DNA of 64,000 nt from Provencibacterium sp. (lineage in GTDB: Bacteria; Bacillota; Clostridia; Oscillospirales; Ruminococcaceae). The translations under genes were made by a program, and so were the position numbers. The notes under the pieces are model-generated. The model searched no databases. It saw only the letters and a program-made list of their open reading frames with translations, and had not been told where the DNA came from. Positions within the stretch are counted from its first letter, which is position 1. Each line of letters starts with the position of its first letter. The stretch spans positions 186,001 through 250,000 of the forward strand of contig JAAWDS010000006.1 of assembly GCA_022793895.1 (NCBI GenBank), written 5' to 3'. This document shows positions 18,220-27,023 of this stretch, piece by piece.

Positions 18220-18335
18220 AGAACCATGAATCTGAAACGGAGGGAAGCCAGAGGTTCTTCCCTCCGTTGCAGAGGGAAGGGGGTGGCTCTTCATCATTTG
18301 GAGCGGCCAGCTCTTCAGAAAGGAAGATGATAGGA

Positions 18336-20012
18336 ATGGGAACCTATTCAATCGGTGTTGACTTCGGTACGCTTTCGGGCCGTGCCGTCCTGGTAGAAAC
18401 CAGCAGCGGCAAGGAGCTGGCAAGCAGCGTTTTTTCCTACCCGCACGCCGTTATGGATCGCGAGCTTCCGGACGGAACAAAGCTGGGCGTAGACTGGGCG
18501 CTCCAGCACCCGCAGGATTATCTGGATGTATTCGCCAATACCATCCCAGCCGTTTTGAAGGAAACGGGCGTCAAGCCGGAAGAGGTTATTGGCGTTGGCG
18601 TTGACTTTACCGCCTGCACCATCCTACCGGTCAAGGCAGATTCCACCCCTCTCTGTTTTTTAGAGGAATTTAAGGGAGAGCCCAACGCCTATGTCAAGCT
18701 CTGGAAGCACCACGCGGCGCAGGACAAGGCCAACCTTCTCAACGAAACGGCCCGGCAAACCGGTCAGGATTGGTTAGGACGCTACGGCGGAAAAATCTCT
18801 TCTGAGTGGCTTTTCCCCAAGGTAATGCAGATAGTAGAAGAATCTCCTGAGGTCTATGCCGCGGCGGACTATATCCTGGAGGCAACCGATTGGGTCACTT
18901 GGTTCTTAACCGGAGTACAGACCCGCAACTCCTGCACAGCGGGCTATAAAGCCATTTGGAATAAACGGAACGGTTATCCGGATACCGCCTTCTTCAAAGC
19001 GCTCGACCCGCGGCTAGAGCATGTCGTGGAGGAAAAGCTCGGCTGCCCGATCACCCCCTTAGGATCCCGCGCAGGCTTCCTCTGCGAAAAAGCGGCGGCG
19101 CTTACCGGGCTTTGCCCCGGAACGGCAGTCGCTGTCGGCAATGTTGATGCGCACGTCACCATGCCCGCAGTCGGGATCGACGGGCCTAACAAAATGCTGG
19201 CCATTATGGGAACCTCGACCTGTCACATCCTCATCAGCCGGGAGGAGCGGAACGTTCCCGGCATGTGCGGCTGTGTAGAGGACGGCGTTTATCCCGGATT
19301 CTTTGGCTATGAAGCGGGGCAAAGCTGCGTTGGCGACCATTTCCAGTGGTTTATTGAGAACTGCCTGCCCGCCCATTATGAGCAGGATGCGAAGGCGCAG
19401 GGGAAGAACATCCATGTCTATCTGCGCGAAAAGGCGGAGAAGCTGCGCCCCGGCGAGAGCGGGCTTCTGGCTCTGGATTGGTGGAACGGCAACCGTTCGG
19501 TACTGGTCGATATCGATTTAAGCGGCCTGCTCATCGGCTGTTCCCTGCAAACGCAGCCGGAAGAGATTTACCGGGCGCTGATCGAAGCGACTGCCTACGG
19601 CACCCGGATGATCATTGAAACCTTCCGCGAAAGCGGCGTCCCGGTAGAAGAGTTCTATGCTTCGGGCGGCATTTCCCAGAAGGACCCCATGACGATGCAG
19701 ATTTATGCCGACGTCCTGAACCTGCCCATCCGCATCGCCGGTTCCACCCAAGGGCCGGCACTGGGAAGCGCTATCTTCGGCGCTGTAGCTGCTGGGAAGG
19801 AAAAGGGCGGGTATGACGACATCTTCACCGCCGCGCAGAAGATGGGGAAACTGCGCGATGAAATCTACCGTCCCATTCCGGAGAACGCCGTGGTCTATGA
19901 TAAGCTCTATGCGGAATACCGCACGCTGCACGACTATTTCGGCCGCGGTGAGAACGACGTGATGAAGCGGCTCAAGGCCATTAAGAAGAGTCAGTCCGGG
20001 CGGGAAGCATAA
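18336..20012 (+). CDS. araB: Ribulokinase
   Basis: AraB phosphorylates L-ribulose to L-ribulose-5-phosphate with ATP, the second step of L-arabinose use. The 558-residue protein begins [20 protein letters not shown], whose DFGTLSGR stretch is the FGGY-kinase phosphate loop specific to ribulokinases. [14 protein letters not shown] and the C-terminal [21 protein letters not shown] are the family's other signatures. The start at 18336 (third of three nearby ATG/ATA codons) gives the normal N-terminus. AGAAAGGA lies upstream. It is followed after 27 bp by araD, clearly one operon. Confidence 0.97.
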   Translation: MGTYSIGVDFGTLSGRAVLVETSSGKELASSVFSYPHAVMDRELPDGTKLGVDWALQHPQDYLDVFANTIPAVLKETGVKPEEVIGVGVDFTACTILPVKADSTPLCFLEEFKGEPNAYVKLWKHHAAQDKANLLNETARQTGQDWLGRYGGKISSEWLFPKVMQIVEESPEVYAAADYILEATDWVTWFLTGVQTRNSCTAGYKAIWNKRNGYPDTAFFKALDPRLEHVVEEKLGCPITPLGSRAGFLCEKAAALTGLCPGTAVAVGNVDAHVTMPAVGIDGPNKMLAIMGTSTCHILISREERNVPGMCGCVEDGVYPGFFGYEAGQSCVGDHFQWFIENCLPAHYEQDAKAQGKNIHVYLREKAEKLRPGESGLLALDWWNGNRSVLVDIDLSGLLIGCSLQTQPEEIYRALIEATAYGTRMIIETFRESGVPVEEFYASGGISQKDPMTMQIYADVLNLPIRIAGSTQGPALGSAIFGAVAAGKEKGGYDDIFTAAQKMGKLRDEIYRPIPENAVVYDKLYAEYRTLHDYFGRGENDVMKRLKAIKKSQSGREA

Positions 20013-20039
20013 CGGTTCAGAAAGGAAGGATTCGGAATC

Positions 20040-20729
20040 ATGTTGGAATCGCTCAAAGAACAAGTCCTTCAGGCAAATCTGGATCTGCCGCGCCACCGGC
20101 TTATTACCTTCACCTGGGGCAATGTTTCCGGGATTGACCGCAAACAGGGCTTGGTGGTTATTAAGCCCTCCGGCCTGTCCTATGAAGGGATGAAGGCGGA
20201 GGACATGGTGGTAGTCGATTTGGAAAGCGGGAAAACGGTAGAGGGCCGGTGGAAGCCCTCCTCCGATACGCCCACCCATTTGGTGCTCTATCGCGCCTTT
20301 TCCGATCTCGGCGGTATCGTTCACACCCATTCCCGTTGGGCCACCATCTTTGCACAGTGCGGCCGGGGCATTCCCGCCATGGGCACAACCCACGCCGATT
20401 ATTTTTATGGAGAGATACCCTGCACCCGCAAGCTCTCCGCCGAAGAAATTGCCGGCGATTATGAGGCGGAAACCGGACGCGTCATCGTCGAACGGTTTGC
20501 CGGCCTCTCCCCCAACGATATCCCTGCCGCGTTGGTACACAGCCACGGCCCCTTCTGCTGGGGAAAAGATCCAGAGGATGCCGTCTATCACGCCGTCGTG
20601 CTGGAGGAGGTGGCCTTCATGGCCTGGCACTGCCTCTCGCTTGGGCGGGACGGCGCAATGCAGCAGGAGCTTTTAGATCGCCACTATCTGCGTAAGCATG
20701 GCAAAAACGCTTACTATGGCCAGGGCTGA
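20040..20729 (+). CDS. araD: L-ribulose-5-phosphate 4-epimerase
   Basis: AraD converts L-ribulose-5-phosphate to D-xylulose-5-phosphate, linking arabinose to the pentose phosphate pathway. The 229-residue class II aldolase fold shows [10 protein letters not shown] and KPSGLSYE, both phosphate-binding. The zinc site is [12 protein letters not shown] with its two histidines, and the third histidine lies in [10 protein letters not shown]. The start follows AGAAAGGAAGGATTCGGAATC. It is the second gene of the araBD unit. The usual partner AraA, the isomerase, is not in this window. Confidence 0.97.
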   Translation: MLESLKEQVLQANLDLPRHRLITFTWGNVSGIDRKQGLVVIKPSGLSYEGMKAEDMVVVDLESGKTVEGRWKPSSDTPTHLVLYRAFSDLGGIVHTHSRWATIFAQCGRGIPAMGTTHADYFYGEIPCTRKLSAEEIAGDYEAETGRVIVERFAGLSPNDIPAALVHSHGPFCWGKDPEDAVYHAVVLEEVAFMAWHCLSLGRDGAMQQELLDRHYLRKHGKNAYYGQG

Positions 20730-20822
20730 CCCGCCGGGTCCTATCCATTACACAAGCGGCTCTCGGCATATTTTTACCTTTCTATCCAAAAACTAGAACC
20801 GATATTTGAAGGAGGTCTTTTG

Positions 20823-21086
20823 ATGCCCGCATATAAAAACATTATGGAAGATATTGTAGAAGCTAAAATGAACCAGATGCAGGAAACTTTGAACTGCTGC
20901 ACCTGCGAACAGTGCCGTAGCGATATTGTCGCTTACGCGCTGAACCAGCTTCCCCCGAAATATGTGGCGACCGCCAAGGGCGAGGTTTATTCCAAGCTCT
21001 ACACACTCAGCGTGCAGCACGATGCGGACGTTATGGCCGCACTGACCCAGGGGGCCAAGCTGGTCGCTAAAAATCCGCGGCACTGA
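20823..21086 (+). CDS. comFB: ComFB-like late competence protein
   Basis: An 87-residue protein with the ComFB pattern: NIMEDIVEAKMNQM at the start, CCTCEQCRSDIVAYALNQLPPKYV in the middle, and a helical end. The cysteines could bind a metal. ComFB is encoded in the comF operon of Bacillus and its role is minor or unknown; here it follows araD alone. GAAGGAGG lies eight bases before the ATG. A TTG directly in front could also start it, adding one residue. Confidence 0.85.
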   Translation: MPAYKNIMEDIVEAKMNQMQETLNCCTCEQCRSDIVAYALNQLPPKYVATAKGEVYSKLYTLSVQHDADVMAALTQGAKLVAKNPRH

Positions 21087-21202
21087 GCAGCGGCAACTGG
21101 GGTTCTGAGCGAAATATGCCGCGATAAAACCCGGTGAAGCGCCGATATTCCTCGGCATATAGACCGCCCCTAGCTTCTCTCCCATACCATTTGTATGATA
21201 AA

Positions 21203-21257
21203 AGCGCGTTTCTGTTCCAGATCGCAGACTCTGGACAGAAACGCGCTATTCTTTTCC
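21203..21257 (+). terminator. Long-stem terminator after comFB
   Basis: AGCGCGTTTCTG (from 21203) pairs with CAGAAACGCGCT (to 21247), extended by CCAGA/TCTGG after a small internal mismatch, followed by ATTCTTTTCC. It is likely the terminator of the ara/comFB transcript. Confidence 0.75.
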
Positions 21258-21450
21258 ATAAAACCTTATACTCCATACACGGCCGCACCTGCCCTTGTAG
21301 AAAGGGCCATGTGAAAAAGAAGAGGGCAGCCGGTAAGATAAAAGGCCAGAGAGCATCCAGTTGCTTGAGCCTTTGCGAAAAGCTAAATCATTTAGAGCCC
21401 TTGGTTTTCATACTCGCTCCCAGCAAAAACAGCGATATGTTTATCACAGG

Positions 21451-21486
21451 AAAAAACCGCCGCTGATCTTTGTCCGTCTGCGGCGG
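21451..21486 (-). terminator. Terminator of the isochorismatase-family gene
   Basis: On the minus strand a CCGCCGC/GCGGCGG stem (21457-21463 with 21480-21486) is followed by TTTTTT. It lies 39 bp beyond the hydrolase stop. Confidence 0.8.
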
Positions 21487-21524
21487 CCCACAATTCTATA
21501 GAATTTCCTGCCGGTCTACTTTGT

Positions 21525-22052
21525 TTACGAACGTCCTATAACCTGTACCTGTAGGTTTTCCAGAATATCCAGCGCCTTTTCATGCAGCGCCGGATCGGCG
21601 GCCGCCGTTAGGCGTGCGTCTACTAGCACCGGCGTGTTTGGCTGCGCCGTAAGCGCCAAGACCGCATTGGAAAGCACACAGATGCTGCTGACTAATCCAC
21701 AGAGCTCAATCGAGGCGTAGCCCTGCCCTTCCAGGTGATGGAAAAGCCACGCGCTGCCAAACGTCTCCTTCTCAAAGCGCGGCGCCCCTTCGCTGAGGGC
21801 TTCGATCTCTCCGAACAGCCGCCAACCGCCGCTCCCCTTTTGGCAGTGCGGAATGGGCAGCGCCTTCCCCTCGCGGGTCTGGGCATAATCTGCGCCATGG
21901 GTATCCAACGTGAAAATCACCTCGTCCCCTCGCTCCCGGTATTCCCGGATACGTTCCACAATCGGACCTTCCAGCGCCCTCGCGCCTGGGAACCCCAACG
22001 AACCGTCCACAAAATCCTTCTGGTAGTCAATGACCAGCAAAAGCCGTTTCAT
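21525..22052 (-). CDS. Isochorismatase-family cysteine hydrolase, nicotinamidase-like
   Basis: A 175-residue single-domain hydrolase. The N-terminal MKRLLLVIDYQKDFVDG carries the catalytic Asp, FEKETFGSAW carries the catalytic Lys, and ELCGLVSSICVLSNA carries the catalytic Cys, the complete family triad. HGADY resembles the metal-binding stretch of nicotinamidases such as PncA, so nicotinamide deamidation for NAD salvage is the best guess; other amide substrates are possible. The start at 22052 gives the expected N-terminus. It is the last gene on the minus strand before its own terminator, 95 bp after the oxidoreductase block. Confidence 0.85.
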   Translation of the reverse strand: MKRLLLVIDYQKDFVDGSLGFPGARALEGPIVERIREYRERGDEVIFTLDTHGADYAQTREGKALPIPHCQKGSGGWRLFGEIEALSEGAPRFEKETFGSAWLFHHLEGQGYASIELCGLVSSICVLSNAVLALTAQPNTPVLVDARLTAAADPALHEKALDILENLQVQVIGRS

Positions 22053-22101
22053 CCTCCAACCCATCCCTTCCGAAAAATTCCTGCTCTGAAAAGCAATATG
22101 A

Positions 22102-22139
22102 AGCGGGCCCCCGGCTGATAGAAAGCTGGGAAGCCCGCT
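22102..22139 (-). terminator. Possible terminator between the oxidoreductase and hydrolase genes
   Basis: AGCGGGC (22102-22108) and GCCCGCT (22133-22139) with further partial pairs inside. On the minus strand it is followed by TCATATTGCTTTT. It would end the catabolic operon. Confidence 0.5.
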
Positions 22140-22147
22140 CTTTTCAT

Positions 22148-23218
22148 TTAGATGATCCAATGGACCGCTTCGCCGGTTTCGGCGCTGCGCAGGATCGCCT
22201 CCATCAGCCGCATGGAACGCAGGATCTCGTGATGCTTCACGATCTGCTCCACCTTGCCATCTACCGCATCCACCAGGTTGCGGTAGAAGTCGCGCACATC
22301 CGAATGTACCTCCGGAAGCGGATATTCCTCAATGGTTTCCTCGGTGCGGGGAGCCATCGTCTTGGTCAAACCGGCCGCCGTCACTACCGGTACGGCGTCC
22401 CGCTTCTCCCAGTCGGAAACCATGACGATCTTGCCATGGAGCTGCCAATCCTCGATAACCGCCGACCCGTTTTCACCGAGCATATACCAGCGCGGGAGAT
22501 TAATAAAGTTGCTGGTCCCTACCTCCACCTGGCAGGAGAGCGGCGGATCGCCCGCTACCTTCGGAGCAAAATGAAGGATAGCCTTGAAGCCGTCGTCCAC
22601 CTCTTCGTTGGTAACGTTGTCCAGATCCGCATAGACAGAGACCACCGGCTCCTTAATCATCATCAGCATCTGATCCAGGAGGTGAACGCCCCAATCCAGC
22701 ACCATTCCGCCGCCGTTGGCCTTCTGATTGCGCCAATCGCTGGGAATGCCGCGCGATCCATGTACCCGCGATTCAATTTTGAAAACCGGCCCCAGCCGGC
22801 CTTCGTCATAGATCTTTTTGATCGTGAGGTAATCCTCGTCCCACCGGCGGTTCTGGTGAACGGTAAAGATCACGCCGCATGCCTTTGCTGTTTTAATCAT
22901 ATCACGCACCTCGTCGCTCGAAAGAGCGACGGGCTTCTCGCAGACCACGTTCTTTCCCGCCTGCATGACCCGGATCGCTACATCCCGGTGCTGATCGTTT
23001 GGGATAGCGATGGTAACAAGCCGCACCTGCGGATCGGCCAGCAGATCCTTCATCGATGCGTAGGCATGGATTCCCGCTTCCTCGGCGGCAGCATTCCGCT
23101 GCGGATCGATATCGTAAACGCCGCAGAGCTGAATTTCTTCCATCGTTTTTAGCTGGCGGGTGTGCCAGCCTCCCATCCCGCCATAGCCAATAACTGCAAC
23201 GCCTAATTTTTCCTTCAT
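22148..23218 (-). CDS. Gfo/Idh/MocA family NAD(P)-dependent oxidoreductase
   Basis: A 356-residue sugar or inositol dehydrogenase. The N-terminal Rossmann fold starts VAVIGYGGMGGWHTRQL, and VCEKPVALSSDE carries the family catalytic Lys in EKP. The segment GGGMVLDWGVHLLDQMLM matches the substrate-side helix with the conserved Asp/His. The start at 23218 has AAAGGGG upstream. It ends a minus-strand block with three TIM-barrel isomerases and a second oxidoreductase, so it probably oxidises or reduces a sugar ring at one carbon as part of that pathway. The substrate cannot be read from sequence. Confidence 0.9.
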   Translation of the reverse strand: MKEKLGVAVIGYGGMGGWHTRQLKTMEEIQLCGVYDIDPQRNAAAEEAGIHAYASMKDLLADPQVRLVTIAIPNDQHRDVAIRVMQAGKNVVCEKPVALSSDEVRDMIKTAKACGVIFTVHQNRRWDEDYLTIKKIYDEGRLGPVFKIESRVHGSRGIPSDWRNQKANGGGMVLDWGVHLLDQMLMMIKEPVVSVYADLDNVTNEEVDDGFKAILHFAPKVAGDPPLSCQVEVGTSNFINLPRWYMLGENGSAVIEDWQLHGKIVMVSDWEKRDAVPVVTAAGLTKTMAPRTEETIEEYPLPEVHSDVRDFYRNLVDAVDGKVEQIVKHHEILRSMRLMEAILRSAETGEAVHWII

Positions 23219-23296
23219 TCGTGAACCCCTTTCTTTTCTTCGGAGCCTGGCCTTAGAGCAAGGCCGGATTTTTATCATCCGTCCCAACCTTTTCTT

Positions 23297-24262
23297 TTAG
23301 GCCCACCACATATCGGCAACGCCCTCGAAGGTGAGCACTTGCTTGAGGAACGAAACCGCCTTGGAGAGCCCCTCGTTCTGGCTCATCAATCCGTCCTCGT
23401 GCTCAATGCTGATCGCATAATCATAGCCCGCAACGCGCAGGGCGCTGATGATATCCTTCCAATAGAGGTAATCGTTGCCATAGCCGACGCTGCGGAAAAC
23501 CCAGGACCGGTGCGCTGCATCGGAATAATGGCGGGTATCCAAAACGCCGTCAACCGCCACATTGTATTTGTCAATCCGCGTATCCTTTGCATGGAAATGG
23601 AAGATGGCGTCTCCCAGCGCCTTGATCACCGCTACCGGATCCATTCCCTGCCAAATCAAATGGCTCGGATCCAGGTTCGCCCCGATCTCCGGGCCCACCG
23701 CCTCGCGCAGCTTGAGCAGCGAGTGAGTGTTATAAACGCAGAAACCGGGATGCAGCTCCAGCGCAATCTTGTTTACACCATGCTCTTTAGAAAAAGCCGC
23801 CAGGTCCTTCCAATAGGGGATCAGCACTTCTTCCCACTGCCAGGTTAGAATTTCGGTGAAATCGTCCGGCCAAGGGCAGGTCACCCAGTTGGGGTATTTC
23901 GCGCCCTCATGGTCGCCCGGACAGCCGGAAAAGGTATTGATCTGATGAATACCCAGCTTTTCCGCAAGCAGAATGGTGTTGCGGATGACCCGGTCGTTCT
24001 GCGCGGCAATCTCTTTGTTCGGATGGACGGGGTTGCCATGGCAGGAGAGAGCGCTGATCTCCATTCCATATTTCCGAATCAGATCCATAAACGCAGCCCG
24101 CTTCGCTTCGCTTTCCAGCAGCGCCTCTGGATCGCAGTGCGCATTGCCTGGGCAATTGCCGCAGCCGATTTCTACCATTTGAATCCCTAACGACTGAAAA
24201 TACTTGAGCGCTTCCTCCAACGAAAGATTGGAGAGCAGGGTTGTAAATACGCCGAGTTTCAT
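23297..24262 (-). CDS. Sugar phosphate isomerase/epimerase family TIM-barrel protein (321 aa)
   Basis: A xylose-isomerase-like TIM barrel. It shows IALELHPGF (Glu and His), NLDPSHLIWQGMDP (Asp and His), FHFHAKDTRI and the last metal Glu in SIEHEDGLM, a full divalent-metal site. Cys-rich EIGCGNCPGNAHCDP near residue 33 recurs in sugar epimerase relatives. It is 78 bp from the oxidoreductase gene and on the same strand. In similar gut-bacterial loci such proteins act on keto-sugars, for example in epimerisation, dehydration or C-glycoside cleavage. The reaction here is not known. Confidence 0.88.
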   Translation of the reverse strand: MKLGVFTTLLSNLSLEEALKYFQSLGIQMVEIGCGNCPGNAHCDPEALLESEAKRAAFMDLIRKYGMEISALSCHGNPVHPNKEIAAQNDRVIRNTILLAEKLGIHQINTFSGCPGDHEGAKYPNWVTCPWPDDFTEILTWQWEEVLIPYWKDLAAFSKEHGVNKIALELHPGFCVYNTHSLLKLREAVGPEIGANLDPSHLIWQGMDPVAVIKALGDAIFHFHAKDTRIDKYNVAVDGVLDTRHYSDAAHRSWVFRSVGYGNDYLYWKDIISALRVAGYDYAISIEHEDGLMSQNEGLSKAVSFLKQVLTFEGVADMWWA

Positions 24263-24352
24263 TCAAACAACTCCCTTTCTAAACGCTTGGGCGGCGCTGC
24301 CTGCCCGCACCCCGAAAGCAAGGCAGGTGCAGCCCAGCGATTGTCTATGTTT

Positions 24353-25081
24353 TTATAAAGAATAGTTCGCCTTGAGGTTTTCTATGCTTCTGCGCACATC
24401 GGAGAGCCCATCCGGCGTTGGATCGTCGTTCTCCACGATGATCCATTCCGAACCGATTTCTTTGGCGGCATCCAGAACCGTCTGAATATCCGCAACCCCT
24501 TCGCCGATGGCGCAGGGAGTCCCGTCTGCGCTGCCGTCCTTCAGGTGGATGAGAAGGATCCGATCTTTTATCTTACGCATATAGGAGCGGTTATCCTCTC
24601 CGGCGATAAACGACCAATAGGTATCCAGCTCCAGCGGGCAATAGCTCCCGATCTCCTCAATAGGGAGTACCCCATCGACCGGCTTAAACTCATGTGCATG
24701 GTTGTGGTAGCCCACCTTCATGCCCAGCTTCCCCGCCTTCTCCTGGAGCGCCGTCAGCTGTGCGCGCAGATGGTCAAGCTCCGCGCGCGTGCCGGTGGGG
24801 GCGCCTGCGCAGATAAAATGCTGTACCCCAACGGTATGGTAGAAGGCCAACATCTCATCCATATCGCTTTTATCGATATTCCCAAGCCCCTCATGGCAGC
24901 CAAGCGCCGTCAGTCCCAGAGAAGCCAGCTTTTCCTTGAGCGCTGTGGCGTCCGCACCGAAGCATCCGGCAAATTCAACGCCCTCATAGCCTATTTCTTT
25001 TACCTTTTCCAAGGCGGCAAAAAGCGTCGCCGGATCCGAGATAGCATCCCGGACGTTGTACATCTGCAAAGCAATTTTCAT
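24353..25081 (-). CDS. Sugar phosphate isomerase/epimerase family TIM-barrel protein (242 aa)
   Basis: A short xylose-isomerase-like barrel. Metal-site residues appear in GYHNHAHEFKPVDG, LELDTYWSF, LIHLKDGSADG and IIVENDDPTPDG, the order seen in IolE/IolI-like proteins. The start MKIALQMYNVRDAI is typical. It lies between two other barrels in the same block, 90 bp from the next gene. Inosose dehydratase or keto-sugar isomerase activity is possible, but the inference rests on family alone. Confidence 0.86.
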   Translation of the reverse strand: MKIALQMYNVRDAISDPATLFAALEKVKEIGYEGVEFAGCFGADATALKEKLASLGLTALGCHEGLGNIDKSDMDEMLAFYHTVGVQHFICAGAPTGTRAELDHLRAQLTALQEKAGKLGMKVGYHNHAHEFKPVDGVLPIEEIGSYCPLELDTYWSFIAGEDNRSYMRKIKDRILLIHLKDGSADGTPCAIGEGVADIQTVLDAAKEIGSEWIIVENDDPTPDGLSDVRRSIENLKANYSL

Positions 25082-25102
25082 TGCGCAGGCCGCTCCTTTC
25101 CG

Positions 25103-25894
25103 TTAACGGAGTATGTATTTACGAATGGTTTCGATCGCAAGAGCTATCCCCTTGTCCCCCAGCTCGCCTTCCTTCCAGATCCGGGAGTGCGGCTCCAGAC
25201 TGAGCAGCCCGTCGTATCCATGCGCATAGAGGCAGCCCATGAAAGCGCCCCAGTTGGTGATATCCATCCCCGCCGGCGGATCGTCGAAGCGCTGCCCGTC
25301 CACCTGCAAAGCGCCCTTGATGTGGACATGGTAAAAGCGGCCGCCCCACTTTTTCATTTCCGCCAAGTAATCGCGGTGCGCATAGATGCTGTGTGAGCTG
25401 TCGAATTTAATTCCAAGCTGCGGGAGATGGCCGTGAATCAGCGTCCAGCTCCAATCGGAGTGCACAAAGTTCGCCCAGTCGCAGTTATAGGTGGCGATGC
25501 GCACCCCCTTCTTCTCGCCATAGTCGCAGAGCTTCTCCAAAAAGCGAATGGCGGCGGTGACATTGGCATAGTCCGAGATCCCTTTCACCTTGTTCACGCC
25601 GGTATTGAATACGCCCGCGCCCAACTGGGAACAGACGTCGATCAGACGGTAGCTATTTTGGAGCTCCTCCTCGATAATGCCGCCGTTTTCATCCAGCTTG
25701 TCGGCTCCCCAACGGCCAATCGCTCCAACCGCTACGTTATAGCGCGCAGAATATTTGCCGAGCTCGCCGGCCTGGGAGGCGAAGGCGGACACATCCTTCC
25801 CAATATCGATACAGTATTCGACAAACGACAAACCGAACTCTGCGGCATGCCGGAACCCCTGTTCGCCCGGCTGTTCAATGATTCCCAGCTTCAC
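25103..25894 (-). CDS. Sugar phosphate isomerase/epimerase family TIM-barrel protein (263 aa), GTG start
   Basis: A third xylose-isomerase-like barrel. RIATYNCDWANFVHSDW, IKFDSSHSIYAHRDYLAEM, FYHVHIKG and LSLEPHSRIW give the likely metal ligands. It is more diverged than its two neighbours, and its YNCDW replaces the more usual His-containing stretch. The start is GTG after GGGGAGAAGG. The gene is 30 bp from the second oxidoreductase and is surely co-transcribed with it. Confidence 0.86.
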   Translation of the reverse strand: MKLGIIEQPGEQGFRHAAEFGLSFVEYCIDIGKDVSAFASQAGELGKYSARYNVAVGAIGRWGADKLDENGGIIEEELQNSYRLIDVCSQLGAGVFNTGVNKVKGISDYANVTAAIRFLEKLCDYGEKKGVRIATYNCDWANFVHSDWSWTLIHGHLPQLGIKFDSSHSIYAHRDYLAEMKKWGGRFYHVHIKGALQVDGQRFDDPPAGMDITNWGAFMGCLYAHGYDGLLSLEPHSRIWKEGELGDKGIALAIETIRKYILR

Positions 25895-25924
25895 CGGAAT
25901 CCTTCTCCCCTTTCTTCCCGCCTG

Positions 25925-27004
25925 TTAAAACAGGACCGGCTTGCCCTCGGCGGCGCTGCGGTAAATGGCTTCCAGAATCTGAGTGACCACCAACGCCTGC
26001 TCTGGCTTCACGATCGGCTCCCCATCGTGCAGAATCGCATCAATCCAGCAGCGAGCCTCCACATCGGCCGGGGACATCTCCTGTCCATCGAAGAAAGCGA
26101 CGCCGCGCGCCTCAAGATCGGGCTTTTCCACACACTGGCGGTTGTATTTCACCGAGTTAATCCGCAGGCCGTCCTTCATATCCGCGCCCGCCTTGGTGCC
26201 GCAAAGCGATGTTTTCGCCTCGCCCACATCCAGCGTATTCAGCGCCCAGGCGGCTTCCAACACGATCGTCGCGCCGTTTTCCATTACGATATAACCGAAC
26301 GCCGAATCCTCAACGGTGAACTCCTTCGGATCCCAATCGCCAAAGGCGTTGGCCGTCTCGGTCTGATCGCCGAGCTTCTTAAAGACGCTGCCGACCACCA
26401 TCTTGGGCTTATAGTTATCCATCATCCAGAGCGTCAGATCCAAGGCATGGGTGCCGATATCGATCAGCGGGCCGCCGCCCTGTTCATATTCATTCAGGAA
26501 AACGCCCCAGGTCGGAACCGCGCGGCGGCGGATGGCGTGCGCCTTCGCATAGTAGATATCGCCCAGCTCCCCGTTTTCACAAACGCGCTTGAGGTACTGC
26601 GAATCGGGACGGCAGCGGTTCTGATAGCCGATGGTCAGTTTCTTCCCGGTGCGGCGGGCGGCGTCCAGCATCTTTTGCGCCTCAGCGGTGTTGATAGCCA
26701 TCGGCTTCTCGCACATGACGTGTTTCCCGCTCTCCAAGGCATCCACTGTGACGAAACTGTGCTCGCGGTTGGGGGTCAGCACATGCACCAGGTCAATCGT
26801 CTCATCGGCCAGCAGCTCCTTGTAGTCCTCATACACCTTCGCTCCCGGAACGCCGTATTCCTTCGCCGCCTTCTCCGCACGATCCCGCTTGATATCGCAG
26901 AAGGCGACCATCTCCACCTCATCAATCTTTTTGAGCGCGGGCATGTGCTTGTTGTTGGAGATCCCTCCGCAGCCGATAATGCCAATCTTCAGTTTCTTTT
27001 CCAT
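25925..27004 (-). CDS. Gfo/Idh/MocA family NAD(P)-dependent oxidoreductase, second copy
   Basis: A 359-residue paralogue of the oxidoreductase at 22148-23218. IGIIGCGGISNNKHMPAL is the dinucleotide-binding loop, MCEKPMAIN holds the family EKP, and QGGGPLIDIGTHALDLTLWMMD carries the conserved Asp and His. ATG at 27004 follows AGAGAAAGGAATGG. It is the first structural gene after the LacI-type regulator, 20 bp away. Having two such enzymes in one operon suggests an oxidation and a reduction at either end of a keto-sugar route, which is inference. Confidence 0.92.
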   Translation of the reverse strand: MEKKLKIGIIGCGGISNNKHMPALKKIDEVEMVAFCDIKRDRAEKAAKEYGVPGAKVYEDYKELLADETIDLVHVLTPNREHSFVTVDALESGKHVMCEKPMAINTAEAQKMLDAARRTGKKLTIGYQNRCRPDSQYLKRVCENGELGDIYYAKAHAIRRRAVPTWGVFLNEYEQGGGPLIDIGTHALDLTLWMMDNYKPKMVVGSVFKKLGDQTETANAFGDWDPKEFTVEDSAFGYIVMENGATIVLEAAWALNTLDVGEAKTSLCGTKAGADMKDGLRINSVKYNRQCVEKPDLEARGVAFFDGQEMSPADVEARCWIDAILHDGEPIVKPEQALVVTQILEAIYRSAAEGKPVLF

Positions 27005-27023
27005 GTCGTTCCATTCCTTTCTC

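Larger units (their letters stand above)
17893..18335. other. Intergenic region between egsA and araB
   Basis: A 443-bp spacer. Near its start an 8-bp stem, AAGATCCC (17911-17918) with GGGGTCTT (17951-17958, one G-T pair), could be a weak terminator of the egsA transcript. The middle, about 17970-18150, shows no convincing gene. The end holds the palindrome at 18162-18177 and the araB promoter at 18191-18219. Confidence 0.5.
21087..21524. other. Intergenic region between comFB and the hydrolase gene
   Basis: A 438-bp spacer between convergent genes. It holds two terminators (21203-21257 plus strand, 21451-21486 minus strand). A 110-codon open frame at 21134-21466 lacks a ribosome binding site and runs through the first hairpin, so I do not call it. 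Confidence 0.6.

Noticed and set aside
21134-21466. 110-codon frame between comFB and the hydrolase
   Set aside because: No ribosome binding site and it passes through a terminator hairpin.
22160-23152. Plus-strand open frame opposite the first oxidoreductase
   Set aside because: Antisense shadow of a gene with clear NAD-binding and EKP motifs.
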